34,112 bases of DNA from Echinostoma caproni (lineage: Eukaryota; Platyhelminthes; Trematoda; Plagiorchiida; Echinostomatidae): NCBI GenBank assembly GCA_900618425.1, contig UZAN01043856.1, positions 5,080 to 39,191 of the forward strand, given 5' to 3'. Made by a program: the position numbers and the translations under genes. Below the pieces are notes generated by a model, which made no database searches, had not been told where the DNA came from, and saw only the letters and a list, made by a program, of their open reading frames with translations. Of the stretch, positions 19,770-31,700 are shown piece by piece (within the stretch, counting starts at the first letter, position 1; the number at the start of each line of letters is the position of its first letter).

Positions 19770-21460
19770 CAAAACTGTTACTGACTTGTGGGGGAACTAA
19801 TGTTAGCTTTTCATTAGAGAGGAAACTGATCATATCATTTCGCTGTTCCATTTTGCCACCCACAGAACAATGACGAATGAGATCATGGTTATCGTGTTTC
19901 CGGCAACCGCGATCAACTATCGCTCTCATTTGGAACAATTGGAATATTGGCAGCAGAAGCTATTTGAATTTTCTGTCATTGTTGCCTTGGCGACTATCTG
20001 GCGGTATGGTCATGTAAGATTGTGTTTAATTTCGCCGAAACCGCTCTGTGGTCAGGCCGCATGAAACATACTTCAAGTAGTATTCCTCCGGAACGCCTGC
20101 ATCGAGCAACGAAATGTTGAACAAGTTGCTCTGGTTAATTGCACCTAAAAACATCACGGACATTATTTTGTCAGTTTGAGTGTGAGGATACCCATTGAAT
20201 TGTTGATTACATTGGATTAACCCATAGAAATATGACTTNTATGACTTAGTGATTTTGTCTAACAGTCGTTTAAAGTCACCGAAATTTATCCGGTCGATCC
20301 TATTGGACTCGGTCAACCTTAGAGCATCTTAGTGTTGTTTGCTTACCCACACGGAATGCCTGTGTGTGCGCGCGCCTGTTTGTGGCTTCGGGCAATAACT
20401 GATAACTTAAACCTGCACACGGAAGTAACAATGAGGTAACCAATCAAATGGAAAAGTACATGCTCTGATTATTTGCTGTAGTGTTCGTCTAAACTGCATT
20501 AGAGGAAACCAGTCGGACAGGTTCCTGTGCCCAATGTGTTGAATTGCCTGTTGTCTGTGACCGGGCTTGATTCTAGCTAAAATCGGATGAACCGGAACAA
20601 GTTCTGTAAAATACAATCTTTCGTGAAAACAGTATACGAAAATCTAACCTTGAGGTGATAACAGTGATAAACATATGCTTGCGAGTTTCTTTCCTACGAA
20701 TAAATGATCAATTATTTTAATTTCTATGTCCAGTATCCGAATGCACTGTATTGGTTCGTCGTTTGGTAAGCGTAGGAACTATATCATATTTTGAATCATT
20801 CTCGTGTGGTGACAAGTTTATCATGTGTTTCGATCATGGAGTAATACAAAAGGATGGTAGGTCAAGTTAGGGACAAGGCAACAGGAGTGATCATATAAGC
20901 ATGTGAACAATAAAAGTTATTGTCTGAACCGCCCGTGAATAACTACATCGGGCTGTGTTCCGTGATTCGCAAACTATTCAGAGCTGGTGATGAGAACATG
21001 AAGTTTAAGCGAACCAGCTTGTGCTGTGATTTCCTTTTCAAACGTTTACATCTGCAAACGGCCTCTTTACGAAATAGGTCCATATTTCAGTTTATCTTTG
21101 GATTGATTTTCTTTAGGCACTTGGTAAACTGATGAAGAAACTGAAAGATTGCAGTGTATGGTATGGAAAAGGAAAGGGTTCATGAGCTGCATCTACGTTG
21201 TTCTTTTGACCTTAAGATGGCCTTAGGATTGGTTCTAATTTCCATTGTCAACGACGCGTGACGGAATCGGAATAGATACTAAGCATGAATTGAAATGGCA
21301 GGCGAAACACGGCATTGCATTGGAAGTGGTAAGCTGGAATTGTTCGTCACCGAGATGCAGGAACTAGTTCACAGATGTAGTAAGAAAGGAAATATTACTG
21401 GTTTAACGTGGCGCAACCAATCGCCGTTCTGATTCACCAAGTCGCACGACTTCTGATTGA
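19770..21460. other. Unassigned intergenic stretch
   Basis: Only short motif-free open frames occur. There is a short GT/GC-alternating tract near 20360-20375 and one ambiguous base at 20239. No gene was supported. Confidence 0.35.
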
Positions 21461-21469
21461 ACTGTATGG

Positions 21470-21600
21470 CCTTTGATTGGCTGATACATTTTGCCTGTGG
21501 TCCGTTGTCCAAAATGTGGAAGGCTTAACTGCTTGAATGGCGTTATCTCGGAGAGTTAATTCAGCAAACAGAGGCCCGATCAGGTTCAGTTACGGGGTTA
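21470..21600 (-). mobile_element. Unclassified retroelement 3' end, copy 3 (degraded)
   Basis: TTTGATTGGCTGATACA...TTGCCTGTG, then TTGTCCAAAATGTGGAAGGC, GGCGTTATCTCG and GAGGCCCGATCA occur in the same order as in 6350-6515. The alignment is loose and includes deletions relative to copy 1. It lies in inverted orientation to copy 2 about 400 bp away. Confidence 0.35.
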
Positions 21601-21979
21601 GATTGAGGCTCCGGCAACAGAACTCTGTGGATCAGGTCCAACCTGTTGAAACAGGGACGGGTGAAGTAGTTGATGTATTTCAGCTCCCGCTACTGCTAGT
21701 TGGCAGTGTCCTGCGAGCCCAGATCTACCAGAAGATACTCGCTATATAACGTTGTCAATGTCACCTTAGGGTGCTGTTTTTTGCGAGATGGGATCATATT
21801 AAACTTTCTATAGGTAGTACCTTCCTTCAGATACAGAGCAAATGAAGCGAGAACTGAAAAGTTAGAAAACACTGTCATGAAATAACGCTTTTTCACTCTT
21901 TTTCGTTTATTAAGACCGGTTTGTGTACCTCATTTCTCGCCCGGTAGTTTGACGTAAGTAACTCACCGCGGAGATACAG

Positions 21980-22254
21980 CTGGGTGAAGAAGCGTCTCTC
22001 AAGCACGCGAAAACGGGTGGCATATCTTTGAAACTCAGGTACAGTACTGAGGTGATCCAGGTCTACGAGATGACACCAACATGGGGCGGCGCGTTGCGCT
22101 TTCTGGACACCTACGATTAATCAGATATCAAAAGTGACGTCAATGACGCGTGCATGTGTCACAGCTTTTGACTACACGCCATAGGCCAATCGTGACAGCT
22201 AATCTGAGACAGTGCAGTTCAGACAGAAGCAGAACTATACAAGCCATACTGCAA
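21980..22254 (+). mobile_element. Unclassified retroelement 3' end, copy 2, cut by gap
   Basis: The segment GATCCAGGTCTACGAGATGAC (22054-22074) encodes DPGLRDD, as in copy 1. Downstream words (GACGTCA, GCCAATC, GACAGTGCAGTTCAGACAG, AGCAGAAC) follow copy 1 in order until the sequence breaks into Ns. The frame is disrupted relative to copy 1. The missing continuation, including the poly(A) region, probably lies in the gap. Confidence 0.5.
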
Positions 22255-23164
22255 NNNNNNNNNNNNNNNNNNNNNNNNNNNNNNNNNNNNNNNNNNNNNN
22301 NNNNNNNNNNNNNNNNNNNNNNNNNNNNNNNNNNNNNNNNNNNNNNNNNNNNNNNNNNNNNNNNNNNNNNNNNNNNNNNNNNNNNNNNNNNNNNNNNNNN
22401 NNNNNNNNNNNNNNNNNNNNNNNNNNNNNNNNNNNNNNNNNNNNNNNNNNNNNNNNNNNNNNNNNNNNNNNNNNNNNNNNNNNNNNNNNNNNNNNNNNNN
22501 NNNNNNNNNNNNNNNNNNNNNNNNNNNNNNNNNNNNNNNNNNNNNNNNNNNNNNNNNNNNNNNNNNNNNNNNNNNNNNNNNNNNNNNNNNNNNNNNNNNN
22601 NNNNNNNNNNNNNNNNNNNNNNNNNNNNNNNNNNNNNNNNNNNNNNNNNNNNNNNNNNNNNNNNNNNNNNNNNNNNNNNNNNNNNNNNNNNNNNNNNNNN
22701 NNNNNNNNNNNNNNNNNNNNNNNNNNNNNNNNNNNNNNNNNNNNNNNNNNNNNNNNNNNNNNNNNNNNNNNNNNNNNNNNNNNNNNNNNNNNNNNNNNNN
22801 NNNNNNNNNNNNNNNNNNNNNNNNNNNNNNNNNNNNNNNNNNNNNNNNNNNNNNNNNNNNNNNNNNNNNNNNNNNNNNNNNNNNNNNNNNNNNNNNNNNN
22901 NNNNNNNNNNNNNNNNNNNNNNNNNNNNNNNNNNNNNNNNNNNNNNNNNNNNNNNNNNNNNNNNNNNNNNNNNNNNNNNNNNNNNNNNNNNNNNNNNNNN
23001 NNNNNNNNNNNNNNNNNNNNNNNNNNNNNNNNNNNNNNNNNNNNNNNNNNNNNNNNNNNNNNNNNNNNNNNNNNNNNNNNNNNNNNNNNNNNNNNNNNNN
23101 NNNNNNNNNNNNNNNNNNNNNNNNNNNNNNNNNNNNNNNNNNNNNNNNNNNNNNNNNNNNNNNN
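22255..23164. other. Assembly gap (910 Ns)
   Basis: All bases are N. Open frames reported through it are artefacts. It begins inside a dispersed repeat, which probably caused the break. Confidence 0.99.
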
Positions 23165-25210
23165 AAACATTGGCAAACAGGTCCTTCGTGGGACAGAGGT
23201 AAAGGAAAACCTGTAAGAAAAAGTAAACAAAAAGTCATGAATCAAAAAGGTCTATCTGGCAAAAGTTACATCACAAATTGCGGTCATTCTGACTGCGCTT
23301 TAGGAGACCGGAATCTGGCATCTTGGATGAGATCCTAATTCTAGTTGAAAATCTTCTTTCTTGAGTTGAAACAAATCAAAATGAATATGCAAGAAAATGA
23401 ATTTATAAAAGAATATTAGGTTTTGATACCGTTAGGAACTTATAGTAGTGTAATAATACATCCAACTAGTGCACTCATTGCACAATACTATGATACACAG
23501 AGTGTTCGAGGTGGTTTAACTGCTTGTCCCCGTTATCTTGATCATCGTCTGTTAGGGTCACGCGTATATCTTATTTGTTTTCCGGACCGCAACCCAAAGA
23601 CATTCATTCGTCCTTCTCACATTTTCCTATTCTTACATCACCGACCTTCGCAATCAACAAGGAAACATCGGAGTGTGTTTTCGTATCTTTGGTTATGTAA
23701 TGACCATAAATGATCCGATGAATAATATATTGAACATGAATTTACTCCAGTAATCATTGTGCTAGCTGATGTAAACTGGTAACAGAATAGGCAGCTCAAA
23801 CAATAATCAATGGCGGACCGTTTAGTTTCCGAATGAACATCATTTCCTTCTTCCCAATCGGGGGCCTATATCGTTACAATACAATGCAATCTACCATGAT
23901 TGAAGTTTTGGAGCTAACCATTCTTCAACTATATACATACCTTCATGAATCCTTACCGAATTTGATACGGAGACAATAGACCACGTTACCATCTTTCTTG
24001 TTCCTAGGCACAGGAGTCCATTAAAGTGTCCACTTTACAGGTCTCGTTCAGTTTGCTATCCCCAGCTTCTATTCCAAATACCTTGCAATTGTGCGATTTG
24101 TCATGTACAAATAAGATACTTCAATTTTCCTACCTTTTTTCGAGAAAAATGCCGTCCCACGTCTGTCTCCATGAACCGACAGGTGAGAACGGACGGTTTT
24201 AAGATAGTACTAAACAGTTTTTTTTAATAATCCAATGGTCATAGTAGTGTTTTATATGCGGGCGCGCAGATATCTGGATGTCAACACTTATTATGTCTCT
24301 ATTTTTGACAAGCTGCCACCTCCGGCTACTGTGAAGCGAGGAACTCAACAAGCCGGTTATTTTTCACCGGAGCCAATGAGCCTGATGGTGTCGCCCAACA
24401 CCTGTCTATAGACTGAAATTTCGCAAAAGGTTTGAAAGTTGTACCCCAAGTAGCCTTGGAAACTATAAAAATAAAATTTCCCATTAATCGTCCTTACCAC
24501 GCAACAAGCGTGTTTCAATCATGAATGAAATGTTCACATTTATCTAGGCGAGTAAGTAATATATCTAAATATAAACTGGTAAGCGTTCTCTTATTCTGCA
24601 TACATTCCTTGTTTGCTGAGTCAAAAATAAATTTTCCGGCCTCTCCTATCACAGAATATAAACGGTCAGGTCTGTTCGCCCCTTCCCTTTTCCCCTAGTT
24701 TCAGTGAGCACCGTATTTGTGTTTGTTTAACTTAACAAAATTCGAACCTTTATTCATGTGCAATAAAATTTGGTCAATTTTTGAGCGATCACATACTGGT
24801 CATGGGACTGAGTTCCCGTTTATTTCCCGCACGATTTCAAGGTCAGTTTGGCGGAGTCCGCTCGGGCCGAGCTCTGCATTGTTACAATTCTAATCCGGTG
24901 ACGATCGTACCACGACACTCCAATCATTGATCGGAAGACGTACCAGCAGTGATCCGGATCTGAGTACGCACTGATGCTTTCACCAAAATGAGACGTATTT
25001 TTGGTTTCGCGAATAGTAATGAATTAGTTTGTCCAAATTTTGTTTTGCGAAAATAATGCACAATCGTATTTGGTATATATTTAGTGAGTTGAGGAATCAG
25101 CGGACTTATTTTGTTGTGTACGAGAATATGTAAATAGATATCTGCTGGAAGCTCAGCTGTCGGACAGTGAATCCGCGCGTTAGAGTGCATTACTTTCATT
25201 CATTTGACTG
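23165..25210. other. Unassigned intergenic stretch
   Basis: The open frame at 23423-23713 (96 codons) starts at a TTG and shows no motif. The minus-strand frame at 25199-24924 is likewise unrecognised. A GC-rich patch lies at about 24850-24905. No gene was supported. Confidence 0.35.
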
Positions 25211-25220
25211 GATTAAAAGT

Positions 25221-25239
25221 GGGGGGCGGGGGAGGAGGG
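25221..25239 (+). other. G-rich run, possible G-quadruplex
   Basis: Runs of six, five, two and three Gs are separated by single bases. A second G-rich stretch is at 25727-25740. The two flank the SINE palindrome on the same strand. Confidence 0.4.
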
Positions 25240-25388
25240 TAAAATATTGACTGTACTTGTTTTCGTACTGACGGGCGTTTGTTTTGAACTTCCGAAGCCC
25301 GATTGAGCTGACGTGTGGTGGGTGAATCGGTCCCCAAGGTGCCTATTGTTATCTGACAAGCCCATACAAATGGCCGGCACTGCGAACG

Positions 25389-25510
25389 TGATTTCTGTAC
25401 ATGATGAATTCGTCGTGTAAGCTGAAACGTTGGGAAGCAAAGGAACGGCTGTTCCGATCTGGTTAGGTCTCGTCAGCAGTGCGAACTCATCCACCAAACT
25501 AGGGATTGAA
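25389..25510 (-). repeat. Hammerhead SINE-like copy C (type 2), left arm of palindrome
   Basis: On the minus strand this copy begins in a decayed B box (TTCAATCCCTAG at 25510) and runs through a hammerhead-like core: CAC plus CUGACGA (476-470 of 25 kb), stem II GACC/GAUC, GGAAC, ACAGCCGU. It then enters a type 2 tail with CACGACGAATTCATCATG. The distal half of stem I has decayed (CCUUUGC instead of CAGUGC). It is an inverted copy of 25561-25704. Confidence 0.65.
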
Positions 25511-25704
25511 CTGCTGGTCGATTGGGTTGTATACTTGCGTTCTATCTGTGAATTCCTGGGTTCGATCCCCAGTTGGGTCGATGAATTCGCACTGCTGATG
25601 AGACCCAACCAGGTCGGAACAGCTATCCAGTGCCTTCTAGCTTTTCAGCTCACGTCTCACTCACACGANCACACGACAAATTCATCATGTGAAAGTGATT
25701 TCAC
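25511..25704 (+). repeat. Hammerhead SINE-like copy B (type 2), most complete copy
   Basis: The element starts with a tRNA-like head in the palindrome centre: A box TGGTCGATTGGG (about 25515-25526) and B box GGTTCGATCCC (25559-25569). The B box sits in a perfect T arm (CTGGG, 7-base loop, CCCAG). A hammerhead core (25589-25633) and a tail of about 70 bp ending near GTGATTTCAC follow. One ambiguous base (25669) lies in the tail. Both strands give peptides such as VDEFALLMRPNQVGTA by chance; these are repeat translations, not genes. Confidence 0.7.
25589..25633 (+). ncRNA. Hammerhead ribozyme-like motif (copy B), A13-to-G change
   Basis: Stem I GCACUG (25589-25594) pairs perfectly with CAGUGC (25628-25633). 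CUGAUGA (25595-25601) matches consensus exactly. Stem II is GACC/GGUC with a CAACCA loop. The second core segment reads GGA instead of GAA (25616-25618). Stem III is the near-palindrome ACAGCUAU, followed by C (25627) as the cleavage nucleotide. Everything fits except the A13-to-G change, which would be expected to abolish or greatly reduce cleavage. Confidence 0.7.
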
Positions 25705-28700
25705 CATGCACTAATCCGTTCGAATAGGAGTGGGGAGGGGGTTCATCATGTTGGTAAATTTGAATGTTTGTGAAGAATCACATTCATCAGACGGTGCGCT
25801 CTTCTCTATTTGTGGAACACAGTACGGCTGAATCCGCGTTACTTTCCTCACAATGACACATAAAGGATTTCTCAACGAGTTTTCAATGCAAACTGAGTCC
25901 CACTCATAAATTTGTCAAACACCTGGAAATGGTGATTTCAGATTGATCAACAGAGTAACACCTCTTCTTGTATTCACAAATCCGTGTAAATAGGGATGAC
26001 ACTAGTACGTACTTCCGTTTACGTCTTATGTACAATTTATACTTATTCTCGATCACAGTTAAAAGATGACCGATTGTGGGAACCCCTTCGATGAAATGAG
26101 ATTAAGCACACATATTGCAGAATAAAATGAAACGTTTTTCAGTGTAAGATTTTCTAAAAATATACCAATTTAACCTTTCCAGAGGTTTGAGAACTAATAG
26201 AAACAGCAAGTGAATATCTATGATAAATAACGGAATTCCACGACCATTGCTCCGTTAAGATGACTTGAAGCTGCCATGGACTCTCTTCCGATTGATATGT
26301 CTACGAGAAGCAAATCGTCCAGTTTCCATTTTTGTGTTTACATGGTACTGGACTTGTAGGATTGCAAATGGATCGACAGGAAACGACAATGGTGTTTAAA
26401 TGCGATATGTTTTCAGTGATAAAATTGGATACAAGAGTATATGCCGTGATCAGTTCGGGTTTGTTATCAGATAATCAACACCTTTGGCGGAAATTTGAGT
26501 AACAATTGCCCCAAAACGTGGTGTGATATTTCAATCCAGTTTCTTTTTAGTTGGATGTGTTGATAAACAAAGCCGGAAAGATATAACAGAAGACGAAACC
26601 ATTTCCGATCGCCTGAGGAATGAAACAACGGATGGAGAAGCATGTTTTCATAAAAACGGAGACGGAATATATGTCGCAGGTTTCAAAATACTCAGTAGAT
26701 GTTATGTAGTCTACGCTAGCTGCCTGTAGCCATTCCCACTCATCAGATTCCGCGCTCTTGATACTGTTCATGAGCATGAGATCCGTGTAACAGACAACAC
26801 CTTGCACTTTAACCCAACCCACAGCAAGTACAGATAAATTGTATTCAGCCTACATTTTCCTTGTAGGAAAAAACGTTTTGCATTTGAGGAGAATTAGTCG
26901 AACAAAATAATACAAATTCATCAAAAAACAGAACAAATTTATTGAACTCGAGCTAAGAAGAGTTCCCAGGGTATTCTCTCGCTAAAGTAATAAGCCAACT
27001 GAGCGAGCATTTTAGATGTTCAGCGAATCCAGAAGCTTGATTTTCTGCGGCCACATTTAATGCCCAAATGCTGATTAGAAAAAGAGAAAATTTAAATTAT
27101 CACACAAAAAGTACGCAACAAAAGCATTTTAATTCTCAGGCAGTCTGGATTCATACCTGTAGGTAAACGTGCCTTGAAGTCACAAGGTTATTGGATAGCC
27201 CTGTTGGTCCGTGATCATAGTCTTGATTCGTTGAAAGCATGGAGACAACAAGTGATCATGGAGAACTGCAACAATACATGCGAATGTAGTGCGTTCACTG
27301 CTAATCCGTGTCTACAGAGACCAATGCTCGAGTATCATCATTAATCATGCACCACAGCGTTCACCAGGCGAACTCAATTTAAAAATACTGGGGCAGATAT
27401 TATTGCATGTTTTCAGCACTCGTCAACGGGGCATACGATTGGCGTTGCTGTCATAATAGAAATGAAAACGTACTTGTGGAACATGCGATCGTGGTAAGCC
27501 AACCCGAGAAGTACATGTAATTCCTGTTTGAGGATCCGATTAATGCTTATATATTCGAAAATGTTTTATCTGGAAAAATACTTTCCTACATACAAGAGGT
27601 CGAGAACATCATCCGGTCTGGAGGAACATTGGTGTATTTAAGTAATGTTCGGATAAGATCGCACAGTAAGTATGAATAAAGCATTTTATCCTACATGCTC
27701 CGTGTTTCTGCGTTACGATCTAAGCTGCTTAAAAATCATATCCTGGTCACCACAGAGGCGGCTGAATCGTTCTGCAAGAATTGTACTAACCTGTAAGAGT
27801 AAAGAAATACCTTGAAAGGATTCCATGTTCAGCGGATTTGGTTCTTTCCTAACTCCGGACAAGCATTCAACAGTTCAACTATTCAAAATATACTGTTATG
27901 TGTGTGAAAGGACTAGTCAGGTTACAGTTACGTTGGAGATTTGAAGACCTTTTTTGTTGATTGATAAAGTTATGCTCCAAGTTTCTTCTTTTCCGAGTGC
28001 ACACCGATTCCCAAAGACAGAAAGCACAAGAGAGGGTTTTTCGATCAGGATCAACTGTTGAGGATAGGAACAAGCGTTGAACGTTACTCGCACTGCTCTG
28101 ACAAATTTAAAACTAGAAAGCTCCCTCGACGCTCATTCAAAACCATTGGTCAGAAATTGAGGATTTTGTGTGAAGTTCGAAACATTTGCGCTCAAACATC
28201 AAATCATGCGGCTTTCCTCTGTCCGATTGTCTCATCCATCCGGGCGATAACGCATGCTGCATGCTGCATTGGGACCAAAAGCAGGCTGAAAAGCAAACGG
28301 GAATTGCGCGAGCTGGTCCAAACCTCCCGTACACTCAGCAGTTTTGGGCTTTGAGTCAGCTGCAGTCTCCCCGATTTCTTGGATCCTACTTCCATCTGTG
28401 AAATGCAGCAACTGCATCATCAATGTTTTACTTGGTCCCGGATACACGAAAAATCGTTTAAAAGGAGGTTTACCGATTCTGCTCGGATTAAACTGTGTGA
28501 CTTGTGAATCAGCCCATCCCCGAGTACATTTATGAGCGAAATACTGGCAGAACCAATCATCAGGTAGAGAGTTTTCAGCCACAACGAATCAAATGGTCAA
28601 CCGAGAATTCGGATATTTTACATTTTCTCTCAAGCAGTTAGTCGTTGTACAGCATTTACCCCGGGTCTTCGGTTTGTCGATGGCCAATAAACAAGAAGTG

Positions 28701-31700
28701 TACAAGGTTTTTCAGAAAACTGATGACTTGAAAATGTTTGTCGGTGGCACCGGGATTAAGCATACATGTGACAGGCTGATTGATCGTTGAGTGCTTACCG
28801 ATAACTTAAACACTGGAAAACAATTTGCGGGTGATCTAGAAGCATAAGAGAAAAATCAGCAAAAATCACAGATTATTCATCAATCAGACCCTTTCTCATC
28901 GTAACTGCCTGTCAGATAGCAAGCAAAGTAAAATATGAACATGGTACTTGGACAATCTCAAACGAATGACAACTGGTTTATTGCTGTTCGATAATCGATT
29001 TTTATAATGTTGAGGGGGTTCGGTATTTGTCTTTGTCAGCTGTCAGTTCAGTTTGTTCTTTCATTAAATAGACTGATAGAGAGACGGTTATCAAACGCGT
29101 AATATGTTGAAGCGATTTTCGAAATCACTCTCACATTCAATCAATCAATCAGGTGGACTAGCTTGTCTCGTCGTGAGTTTTGCAGACCTATCTGTATTCG
29201 ATTCCATTAAATTTCGTGCTTGGCGGAAATCTTTCTAGCTGCACGCGGATTACGTTCTCAAACCCTGCATGGGATGAGTGAAAATGAGCAATGTTCGTCC
29301 AATTTTACAAAGATCTACAGGTCCTACGGAACGATTTGCAACCACGGTTACAAGGTAACTTAGATGTTCACTTAAGCAAGAGATTTCCAAAGAATTCAGA
29401 AGTGACTTATAGCGTAACATCTTCATGCAATACAAACACAGATCATTGGAAACTTAAAGAATACTGTCCAGCTGTTTCAGCGTTATTGGGATCTACAGTC
29501 AGGCAAGTTAGTGTTGCATTGTCAGCATTTAGCTTGAATAACACTATTAATCAAAACGTAGCTCGATGAAGCCAATTCACGAGGCTTTCCCTGAGAGTCT
29601 GATGGGCGATCTGGTAATGAAGCTGATGGTTAAGCTCTTTGTGGCCTTATCACAGATTTCCTTTTGTGCTTAAGGAACGAGGCTCTCACATGGGCAAATA
29701 TGCAAGTTTTGCTTATTTTATCCTACTGAGCATTTCGTTTACCTTACAAATAGTATTCAAGGAACTGCAAATGCTTCTCCTTACCTGCTATTGAATAGAT
29801 CTACAGAAAATGCATGAAAACTTTAGTAATGATTGAGTTAGAACGCGTCACTGTGTAACATTCCAGAAGGAGTGTTGAAACGTTTAGTCACAAACTGCAT
29901 TGCGAGCCGAATGCACTGAATGCATGTTGAATGTCTCGCAAAACCCAAGAAGAGCAAGTTAAGGCGATTAACAACTACTTTTCAGTTTCCCAAATACAAT
30001 GAATATCATCAACTAATACACTTGTTTTCTGTTCGTTATTAGGACTACCAAATGGGGGTGATTCAGCGGTTTGAAATCGTTATCTTATCTCTCGGGTGGT
30101 CGTGTGTTAAAGCCCCTCACAACCAGTGCTCTTTTGTTCTACGCATCAAATAATAGTGTTTTAAATTGTCACTGACCACTTTACCATAAAGTTAGTGATC
30201 ATTAACAAGCTTTACAACAATAATCAATTTAATAATTACACCTGCATGAACGAGGCCTATGTTCTTACACTTTCACAAATGACGGACAACTTTGTACCAA
30301 CGTTTTTCAATTTTGTTGCGTTGCATTATTGGTAGTTGAAGGAAATAAAACAAAACCATTTGATGAAATCGCAGATATCGTGGTAGTCTCTGCATGTTTT
30401 GGAAAACAAACGTGGTCACTACTTCATGTATTGTTGGTTATTTAACCTGGGAGCTATTAACTTTTGGATCAACCTGATGTCCTATCAATTATGACGTTTC
30501 AATTGGATTGTGGTCGACGGAGACAAATGAGTATAAACACTGTTGTTTTTGTACAAGTCAACTATTTCAATTGATATATTTTGCATTATTGATGATATGT
30601 CCAAACACGCGATTTGTCCTTTGTGAGTGATTCCAGTTATGAGTAGGCCAAACAGCAGTATCCGTTCTGTGAAGCCAGTTTTCTGACTTTTCTGGGGCTG
30701 AAAGGGAATGAATGCATGATCTTCAGCCGAAACTTTCCGATTTGTCCGGGACCCAAATTGTTTGCGAATATACCGATTTCTCGTTCACTTCATCAGGTTG
30801 AACAAATGACACATCCCCAATTCGAACAAATCGAGTTTTTCGATTTAATATTGAATGCAAATCTAATAGATTATTGTAATTAAAGGGGATATTTTGCGCC
30901 CGCAACCAAAGATAAATCACATATGTTACGGGAAAACAATAAAACTGACGCTATTTGCTTCTTCTGTTAGAAGATTTTTCTCTCATCCGGGAAGTTTATA
31001 GGAAATCAACAAGAACGATGAGAATCTAACTGTTTATTGTGGAACCGCTTGAATTTACGCGTGACTGAAACATAAAAATATAAGCCGTCAACGGTCGGCT
31101 TTTATCACATTACGAATCAATATATATATAGGTATTATTCGTTTTTAACAGCTTAACTCTGTTTGGTATTGATCAGATCTTCAGGACATGGAGGCCATTT
31201 TGCGCGAATACCTCCTCCGGTTTCACTTCCTATTTTCGTTTGCGGAGGCTTGGGATTGAATTAGTACGAGCACACGAAAGACCCCGACCCCCGGAAATGC
31301 ATTCATCTCTAAATTATGACCCATAAACACATCACGTTCAATAGCGGACAAATTACGCTCCTAATCCCAGTGGGATTAAATGTCCTGCTCCAAATAAAAC
31401 GGGCAGAGCGCTCTGGGTACTCAGCGTTATCGGTACACATTCGAACAAATTTGGATTAAAAAAGTATCATTTGTTTTACCAGGGTTATTGATTCACACGA
31501 GGTAATTCATGACGTATGTGGAATCACATGCGTCAAAACAAAAACATTCTGCAACTCTGCGCGATTCCAAATGGTCGTTCACCGGTCTGAGTCCAGCGAA
31601 TGAGGATGTTCACCGTATTGTTAGGCTTGTAAAGAAACAACGGAAAATTGTCACTACTGTTATTTCGCCAAGGCTTTACTATCATTATCATCATCAGCAT

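Noticed and set aside
21620..21665. Hammerhead-like CUGUGGA, CAGG/CCUG hairpin, GAAAC series
   Set aside because: The core has a wrong base at position 6, two extra bases before GAAA, and no complementary stem I could be found.
22150..23245. Four open frames of 334-350 codons
   Set aside because: They run through the N gap, and only a few terminal residues are real sequence.
24355..24410. CUGAUGG followed by a CCCAACACC segment resembling a hammerhead
   Set aside because: There is no GAAA segment and no stem I; the likeness is limited to a few bases.
28137..28582. Cluster of overlapping open frames on both strands
   Set aside because: All are short, with no frame preferred and no recognised domain; GCATGCT repeats and GC content explain the openness.
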